From NCBI GenBank assembly GCA_002404605.1, contig DHKA01000044.1, positions 1 to 29,109 of the forward strand: 29,109 bases of DNA, read 5' to 3'. Made by a program: the position numbers and the translations under genes. Within the stretch, counting starts at the first letter, position 1; every line of letters begins with the position of its first letter. This DNA is from Clostridiales bacterium UBA4706. Its GTDB lineage: Bacteria > Bacillota > Clostridia > Oscillospirales > Oscillospiraceae. Positions 24,857 to 29,109 of this stretch are shown piece after piece. The notes under the pieces were generated by a model. It made no database searches and was not told the origin of the DNA. It saw nothing but the letters and a program-made list of their open reading frames with translations.

Positions 24857-25497
24857 CCGGAAACGAAGCTCTTCTCACCTTTGCGCTGATCGCCGGAGGT
24901 TTTCTTCTCGGCGGCGTGATGTTCAGCCGCACGGTGCCGAAGCTCCTGATGGGCCGCGACGTCTGCGCGCTGCGCGCCGACAAAAATCCGGGCGCTGCCA
25001 ACGTGTTCGCCGTGTGCGGCGTGCCGATGGGCCTTTTGTGCCTTGCGCTCGATATGTTAAAGGCGTATCTCCCCGTGTCGCTCGCGGCGCGGTATCTCAA
25101 TACGCAGTCGGTCTGGTTTGCTCTCGCGATCGCCGCGCCGGTGCTCGGCCACGCCGTCGGCGTATTTAACGGCTTTCACGGCGGCAAATGCATCTCCTCG
25201 GCCTTCGGCGCGATGCTTGCGCTCGCGCTCACAAACGTTTCTCTCACCGGGCTTCTCCTTCTGGCGGGGCTTTACGTCTTCTTCTCCGTCGCCGTGAAGA
25301 TCCGCCCGCACCGGCTGCGCAGCATACTCGTGTTCGCGCTCTACGGCGTGAGCGCCGCAGTCTTCTACTCGCTCCACGGTGAGGGCGCTCTCGCGCTCGG
25401 CTGCGGCATGATCGCCGTGACCGGAGTGCTGCGCCACACGCGGCGGTTCTGCGTTGCGGAGGACGTGAAGCCGCACATCACCGACTCGGAATTTTGA
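24853..25497 (+). CDS. PlsY-like glycerol-3-phosphate acyltransferase (diverged)
   Basis: A 214-residue membrane protein with about five to six hydrophobic segments. DKNPGAANVFAVCG near residue 43 corresponds to PlsY motif 1 (SGNPGATN), DMLKAYLP to the following helix, and GHAVGVFNGFHGGKCISSA near 98 to motif 3 (GHxFPxFLxFxGGKG). PlsY acylates glycerol-3-phosphate from acyl-phosphate to start phospholipid synthesis. Here motif 1 begins with Lys instead of Ser-Gly, and GGKG is GGKC, so this may be a diverged paralogue. It is translationally coupled to the glycosyltransferase. ATG with no separate ribosome binding site beyond the overlap. A perfect terminator follows 10 bases after the stop. 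Confidence 0.82.
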   Translation: MTGNEALLTFALIAGGFLLGGVMFSRTVPKLLMGRDVCALRADKNPGAANVFAVCGVPMGLLCLALDMLKAYLPVSLAARYLNTQSVWFALAIAAPVLGHAVGVFNGFHGGKCISSAFGAMLALALTNVSLTGLLLLAGLYVFFSVAVKIRPHRLRSILVFALYGVSAAVFYSLHGEGALALGCGMIAVTGVLRHTRRFCVAEDVKPHITDSEF

Positions 25498-25507
25498 TTA
25501 CAGAAAA

Positions 25508-25553
25508 TTGGGGGCGCGGTTCCTGCCGACAGGAACCGCGCCCCCAAATTTTT
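25508..25553. terminator. Shared bidirectional terminator, 18-bp perfect stem
   Basis: TTGGGGGCGCGGTTCCTG (25508-25525) pairs fully with 25530-25547 around a CCGA loop. On the plus strand it is followed by ATTTTT; on the minus strand by AATTTT. It ends the plsY-like operon and, from the other side, the yqeB-selD operon. Confidence 0.93.
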
Positions 25554-25732
25554 ATGCCGCCGTGTTCTGCCGGCGCTTTTTCCCGTCGATCTCGCTCACG
25601 AGCGCCGAGCAACCCGCGGGAAAACGCAAGCAGCCCCGACGAGAGCGGGATATTCCGCCGGAAGACCGCGATCGTGCCGAAGATCAGCATGGCGGTGCAC
25701 AGGGAAGCGTAGGCTTTGCGGTTTTCCTTCAT
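25552..25732 (-). pseudogene. EamA/DMT-family transporter remnant with its middle deleted
   Basis: The ATG at 25732 overlaps the stop of the MFS gene (ATGA). The first 40-odd codons, MKENRKAYASLCTAMLIFG then TIAVFRRNIPLSSGLLAF, are a clear drug/metabolite transporter (EamA) N-terminus. At about 25610-25620 the reading frame breaks, and in another frame one reads CSALVSEIDGKKRRQNTAA and a TAA at 25554-25552, a typical end of the same family. So both termini are kept while about 240 of 300 residues are missing, with a frameshift. The reading frame of the first part continues through the terminator and is meaningless there. It was the last gene of the yqeB-selD operon. Confidence 0.82.
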
Positions 25733-26901
25733 CGCGCGGTATCGCTCCTTTCCTTTTCCGCCGTGCGGAACGTCAGCTCCGTCATGGCGATCATCAGCGC
25801 CGCGAAGCAGAGAAGATACACCGGCATGATCGAAAAGCCGAGGGCGTTGCCCAAAAGCCCGAACAGCGGCGGCACGAACGTCGAGCCGACGTACGCGCCC
25901 GCCATCTGGATGCCGATGATCGCGCCGGAGTTCTCCGCACCGAAGTTTGCGGGCGTGGAGTGGATGATGCAGGGATAAATCGGCGCACAGCCGAAGCCGA
26001 TCACAAGAAAGGCGGCAATGGCGGCAGTGTAAGAAGCCGTTGGGAGCGCGAGCGCGCCGATGCCGCAGACGAGCACCCCCGTGCCGAGACGGATCATGTT
26101 CCGGTCGCCGAGACGGTCGGCAGCAAAGCCGCTCACGAACCGCCCGGCGGTAATGCCGATATAAAAGAGCGCGGCCAGGCCCGCCGCGCGCTCCGCAGGA
26201 AGGCCCTTGACCTCGGCAAAATACGTGCTCGCCCACTGCATTGCCGTGGATTCCGCGGCGCAGTAGGCAAAAAAGCCCGCAAGGAGATACGGCACGCCTT
26301 TGATCTTCAGCGCGCCGCACACGCCGACGCTTTTCTGCTTCGTCTCCGCGGCGGTCCTGTTGGCCTTCCACACCGGGAGCGTCACGAGCAACAGCACGGC
26401 GATCGCAAGCTGGACGAGAGCCACGGTGCGGTAGCCGTCGTTCCATGTCCGGTACGTCAGCGCCCGGCTCATAACGAACGGGCTGACGATCGTCCCGACG
26501 CCCCAGAAGCAGTGCAGCCAGCTCATATGGCGCGCCTTATAGTGCTGCGCCACATAGTTGTTGAGCGCCGCGTCGATCGCGCCCGCGCCGAGACCGTAGG
26601 GCACGGCGAAGGCGATGAGCATCCAGAATTTGATGGAAAACGAGAAGCCGAGCAGCGCGAGCACCGTGAGAAACACGCTCACGACCGTCACGCCGCCGGT
26701 ACCGAGCTTTCGCGTGAGCTTGTCCGACAGAAGGCTCGAAACGATCGTCCCGCCGGAGATCACCATGGACACGACGCCCATGTACGACACCGGCACGCCG
26801 AGCTCCGCGTGCATGACCGGCCAGCCGGAGCCGAGCAGCGAATCCGGCAGACCGAGGCTGATGAACGCGAGATAGATAAGCGCCAGCAGCAGCGAATACA
26901 T
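25729..26901 (-). CDS. MFS transporter
   Basis: A 390-residue major facilitator protein with 12 predicted hydrophobic segments. The loop 2-3 motif appears as LLSDKLTRKLGTGGV near residue 57, and the second-half equivalent as FAADRLGDRNMIRLG near 260. GSGWPVMHAELGVPVSYMG at the start resembles the FucP/YqcE-like sugar-porter branch of Clostridia. Start ATG at 26901, only 3 bases after the selD stop, so it is co-translated with selD. The stop overlaps the EamA remnant. The substrate cannot be read; the context suggests a molecule linked to the selenium/molybdenum hydroxylase pathway, such as a purine or related compound, but that is inference. Confidence 0.88.
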   Translation of the reverse strand: MYSLLLALIYLAFISLGLPDSLLGSGWPVMHAELGVPVSYMGVVSMVISGGTIVSSLLSDKLTRKLGTGGVTVVSVFLTVLALLGFSFSIKFWMLIAFAVPYGLGAGAIDAALNNYVAQHYKARHMSWLHCFWGVGTIVSPFVMSRALTYRTWNDGYRTVALVQLAIAVLLLVTLPVWKANRTAAETKQKSVGVCGALKIKGVPYLLAGFFAYCAAESTAMQWASTYFAEVKGLPAERAAGLAALFYIGITAGRFVSGFAADRLGDRNMIRLGTGVLVCGIGALALPTASYTAAIAAFLVIGFGCAPIYPCIIHSTPANFGAENSGAIIGIQMAGAYVGSTFVPPLFGLLGNALGFSIMPVYLLCFAALMIAMTELTFRTAEKERSDTAR

Positions 26902-26904
26902 GTT

Positions 26905-27942
26905 TTACACCACCCGGACGGCGCAATTCTGCTTTTCGGTCACATAGCCGATGCGCGCGGCATGCGGCACCTTGTCGGCGAGCTCCGCGAGCAGCGCGGG
27001 CGCATCCTTCTCCGATACGGCGAGCAGCAGCCCGCCGGAGGTCTGGGGATCGAAGAGCACGTCCATCATCGCACGCGTGACGTTCGGCGCGCTCTCGCTG
27101 AAGGGCTCGGCAAAATTGCGGTTGCGGTACATGCCCTCCGGGAGGATGCCGATCTCGGCGAGCGAGAGGACTTCCGGCAGAAGCGGCACGTTCGCGCTTT
27201 CGATCACGGCGGTCACGTTCCCGCCGTTCGCCATTTCGCCCGTGTGCCCCATGAGACCGAAGCCGGTCACGTCGGTGATACTGTGCACATCGTACTTCCC
27301 GGCGATCTCGCTTCCGGCGCGGTTGAGCTCCGCCATCTGCGCGACGGCTTTGGCGTAGGTCTCCTTCGACACCATGTCGGCCTTGTTCGCCGTGGAGATG
27401 ATGCCCGTGCCGAGCGCCTTGGTGAGAATGAGCACATCGCCCGCGTGGGGCGTGCAGTTCAGACGGATCTTGTCCGGATGGGCAAAGCCCGTCACGGAAA
27501 GGCCGTATTTCGGTTCGGTGTCGCGGATGGTGTGGCCGCCGGAGATGATGACGCCGGCCTCCGCCGCTTTCGTATAGCCGCCGCGCAGCACCTCGCGCAC
27601 GGCCTCGTCCGGCATCTGTGGCGAGACGGCCATGATGTTCAGCGCGAGCTTCGGCTGCGCGCCCATGGCGTAAATGTCGCTGATAGCGTTCGCCGCGGCG
27701 ATCTGTCCGAACATGAAGGGATCGTCCACGATCGGCGGGAAGAAGTCCAGCGTCTCCACGAGCACGAGCTCGTCCGAGATCTTATAGACGCAGGCGTCGT
27801 CGCTCGTGTCGTAGCCGACGAGAAGGCGCTCGTCATATACCGAGGGCAGCCCCTTCAGGAGCTTTGCGAGCGTTCCGGCGCCGACCTTCGCGCCGCACCC
27901 GGCGCAGCTGGCGAGCTTTGTCATACGAATTTCATTTTCCAT
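26905..27942 (-). CDS. selD: Selenide, water dikinase (selenophosphate synthase)
   Basis: A 345-residue enzyme making selenophosphate from selenide and ATP, the selenium donor for selenocysteine, selenouridine and the labile selenium cofactor of molybdenum hydroxylases. The N-terminal glycine-rich loop LASCAGCGAKVG carries the catalytic Cys16 (codon TGC, not the TGA selenocysteine seen in many anaerobes) and Lys19; the second cysteine of E. coli (GCGCK) is Ala18 here. VGYDTSDDACVYK, TLDFFPPIVDDPFMFGQIAA and SDIYAMGAQPKLALN hold the ATP/metal aspartates. The C-terminus contains LFDPQTSGGLL. The gene overlaps yqeB by 11 bases and the MFS gene follows 3 bases later. No selA or selB in the window. 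Confidence 0.96.
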   Translation of the reverse strand: MENEIRMTKLASCAGCGAKVGAGTLAKLLKGLPSVYDERLLVGYDTSDDACVYKISDELVLVETLDFFPPIVDDPFMFGQIAAANAISDIYAMGAQPKLALNIMAVSPQMPDEAVREVLRGGYTKAAEAGVIISGGHTIRDTEPKYGLSVTGFAHPDKIRLNCTPHAGDVLILTKALGTGIISTANKADMVSKETYAKAVAQMAELNRAGSEIAGKYDVHSITDVTGFGLMGHTGEMANGGNVTAVIESANVPLLPEVLSLAEIGILPEGMYRNRNFAEPFSESAPNVTRAMMDVLFDPQTSGGLLLAVSEKDAPALLAELADKVPHAARIGYVTEKQNCAVRVV

Positions 27943-28768
27943 GATCTTCTCCTCGTTTCTCCGGTTTTCTCGCCGTACCGACGGCGGAGGTAAGCATCAG
28001 CACCGCTTCGAGCACGCCGCCGCCGACGGAGAGCGCCTTGTCGGACGCGGTAAAGCAGTGGAAAAGCCGGCAGCGGGGATCGACGTCCGCGCTTTTAAAG
28101 TGCGCGCGGGGCACTTCAAAGCCCTCCGGCAGTATACCGCGGAGCGTGCCGGTGATCTTTGCGTACAGCGGTTCGCCGCCGACGGTGGCGACGGTCTCCC
28201 CCGCCTCGACCGTATCGCCGATCTGCCGCAGGGCGTGGAACTCTCCCGCGCATGGCGAGTGCATCACGCGCTCGATCGTATAGCCGCCGATATTGCCGGG
28301 AACGCCGGTGTTGGGAATGGCGCTGCCCGACCAGATCACGCGGCCGAGCGTGTGGCCGCGCATCGTCTCCACAACGGCGTGGCAGTCCGTCCCGGCGGTG
28401 AAGCCCGGGCCGACGCCGATGACGCCCGGCGCGTCGGTGATGGCGGTGCCGAGATTCTCCTTGGCGAGGATCGCGTCCACGATCACATCCGGATGAAGTT
28501 CTTTCGCGCTCTCCGCCTTCGGATCGGCGATCACGGGCAGAATGTTCTCTTCGAGCAGCCGCAGCGCGTCCGCGGCGTCCGCCGCGAGCCGGGCGCGCAC
28601 CTCCTCCACCTTCGTTTCGCCGTGGTACACCGCCTCGGAAAAGCAGACGGTGCGGCGGATGGACGACGGTCTCGGAAGATCGGTCATTACAACATTGATC
28701 CCCGCGCGCCAGAGCCGCAGCGCAATGCCGGAGGCAATGTCTCCGGCGCCTTTTATCATTACGAGCAT
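27932..28768 (-). CDS. yqeB: YqeB, selenium-dependent molybdenum hydroxylase accessory protein
   Basis: A 278-residue protein of the EF2563/YqeB family. It opens with a Rossmann-like MLVMIKGAGDIASGIALRL (GAGDIASG at 7-14) and carries TDAPGVIGVGPGFTAGTDC and VETMRGHTLGRVIWSG, both strongly conserved in the family. A biotinyl-like swinging region (GDTVEAGETVATVGGEPL) lies near 190. Homologues sit with selD and YqeC in genomes that use a selenium-containing, SelA-independent molybdenum cofactor in hydroxylases such as xanthine dehydrogenase; the biochemical role is not known. AAGGAG precedes the ATG. It is the first gene of the minus-strand operon, divergent from lysR. Confidence 0.92.
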   Translation of the reverse strand: MLVMIKGAGDIASGIALRLWRAGINVVMTDLPRPSSIRRTVCFSEAVYHGETKVEEVRARLAADAADALRLLEENILPVIADPKAESAKELHPDVIVDAILAKENLGTAITDAPGVIGVGPGFTAGTDCHAVVETMRGHTLGRVIWSGSAIPNTGVPGNIGGYTIERVMHSPCAGEFHALRQIGDTVEAGETVATVGGEPLYAKITGTLRGILPEGFEVPRAHFKSADVDPRCRLFHCFTASDKALSVGGGVLEAVLMLTSAVGTARKPEKRGEDHGK

Positions 28769-28800
28769 AGTCAGATCTCCTTGGAATTGCTTCTTAATTC

Positions 28801-28828
28801 AGTATAATATGGAATACCGGCTTGTCAA
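28801..28828 (-). promoter_or_regulatory. Promoter of the yqeB-selD-MFS operon
   Basis: On the minus strand TTGACA (28823-28828) and TATACT (28801-28806) are 16 bp apart, about 33 bases upstream of the yqeB ATG. Confidence 0.8.
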
Positions 28829-28845
28829 GGGCATTGGCTCTTGAC
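28824..28845. promoter_or_regulatory. Dyad joining the two divergent -35 boxes
   Basis: GTCAAG (28824-28829) and CTTGAC (28840-28845) form a perfect 6-bp inverted repeat over 22 bp. Each arm is most of a -35 box, one for yqeB on the minus strand and one for lysR on the plus strand. The symmetry may simply arise from two face-away promoters; it would also suit a regulator touching both. Confidence 0.45.
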
Positions 28846-28869
28846 TTTTTATCGAACTTTTCATATGAT
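28841..28869 (+). promoter_or_regulatory. Promoter of the lysR gene
   Basis: TTGACT at 28841-28846, 17 bp spacer, TATGAT at 28864-28869, about 40 bases before the ATG at 28910. Confidence 0.7.
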
Positions 28870-28883
28870 ATTCATATAATATC
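28867..28883. promoter_or_regulatory. LysR-type operator candidate
   Basis: GATATT (28867-28872) and AATATC (28878-28883) are perfect inverted arms over 17 bp, and the core 15 bases have the ATAT-rich T-N11-A form used by LysR regulators. It overlaps the lysR -10 box, as expected for self-repression. Confidence 0.5.
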
Positions 28884-28909
28884 GATATACAAAGAGGAAG
28901 TGCCCTATC

Positions 28910-29109
28910 ATGACGCTCAAGCAGCTCGAATACTTTCTTGCCATCGCCGAAAACGGCAGCATCACCAAAGCCGCCAATTCCCTGCGCATTTCCCAGCCGC
29001 CGCTGAGTCTCCAGCTCAAGGGTCTGGAGGAGGAACTCGGCTGCCAGCTCTTTATCCGCGACAAGAAAAACATGATCATTACGCCCAAGGGCATCCTTCT
29101 GCGCGAGCG
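28910..29109 (+). CDS. LysR-family transcriptional regulator, N-terminal part (cut by window edge)
   Basis: The first 66 codons of a LysR regulator; the ligand-binding domain lies beyond the window. The winged helix-turn-helix starts MTLKQLEYFLAIAENGSITK, with the recognition helix region AANSLRISQPPLSLQLKGLE at 21-40 and LFIRDKKNMIITPKG at 48-61. GAGGAAG lies about 10 bases before the ATG. It is divergent from yqeB-selD with back-to-back promoters, the usual layout for a LysR protein controlling its neighbour operon, so a role in selenium/molybdenum hydroxylase gene control is likely but not proven. Confidence 0.93.
   Translation, partial: MTLKQLEYFLAIAENGSITKAANSLRISQPPLSLQLKGLEEELGCQLFIRDKKNMIITPKGILLRE

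Noticed and set aside
25960..27993. Open frame of 677 codons on the plus strand over the MFS and selD genes
   Set aside because: Antisense to two well-recognised genes; low-complexity His/Arg/Ala composition.

Overview
The window is GC-rich (roughly 60% or more by eye) and reads as a chromosomal piece of an anaerobic Firmicute, most likely class Clostridia and close to Oscillospirales. The evidence is consensus SigA-type promoters, strong AGGAGG ribosome binding sites, the ylxM-ffh-rpsP-khpA-rimM-trmD order, a GTP-type PEP carboxykinase and a yqeB-selD pair of the selenium-dependent molybdenum hydroxylase type. No tRNA, rRNA or CRISPR array is visible. Long antisense frames opposite the large genes are GC-driven shadows.

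Left part (1-9.8 kb): two M16-peptidase-like genes (yfmH partial, yfmF) and a very large cyclic beta-1,2-glucan synthase-type protein (GT84 and GH94) lie on the minus strand. Next to them, at 8.7-9.8 kb, is a gene graveyard. It holds an in-frame mosaic ORF carrying the start of a regulator, a membrane helix and the two ends of an ABC-transporter ATPase. It also holds the first 40 codons of one gene, an IS110 transposase tail, and about 94 codons of a gene end that may belong to the same gene. A strong terminator closes it.

Centre (9.9-16.8 kb): a consensus promoter drives a translation and protein-export operon, ylxM-ffh-rpsP-khpA-rimM-trmD-rsmA. The trmD product carries a complete GNAT acetyltransferase domain fused to its C-terminus. 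pckG follows with its own promoter. A deleted IS3 element sits between the two arms of what looks like the terminator after pckG.

Right-centre (17.5-25.5 kb): an acyltransferase-3 membrane protein, an SDR dehydrogenase with tandem terminators, and a tetR-cotH operon whose second gene encodes a membrane-anchored protein with four lamin-tail domains, a chitobiase-type domain and a CotH kinase domain. Divergent from these is a lipid cassette, a GT28 diacylglycerol glycosyltransferase (TTG start) overlapping a PlsY-like acyltransferase. It ends in a perfect 18-bp terminator shared with the convergent operon.

Right end (25.5-29.1 kb): the minus-strand operon yqeB-selD-MFS-(EamA remnant) is transcribed divergently from a LysR regulator cut by the window edge. 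Both promoters can be read, and a dyad spans both -35 boxes. The most distinctive observations are the TrmD-GNAT fusion, the recurring pattern of genes keeping both ends but missing their middle, the CotH/lamin-tail protein with its own TetR, and the LysR/yqeB control region. I found no clear evidence of a wholly new multi-gene system.
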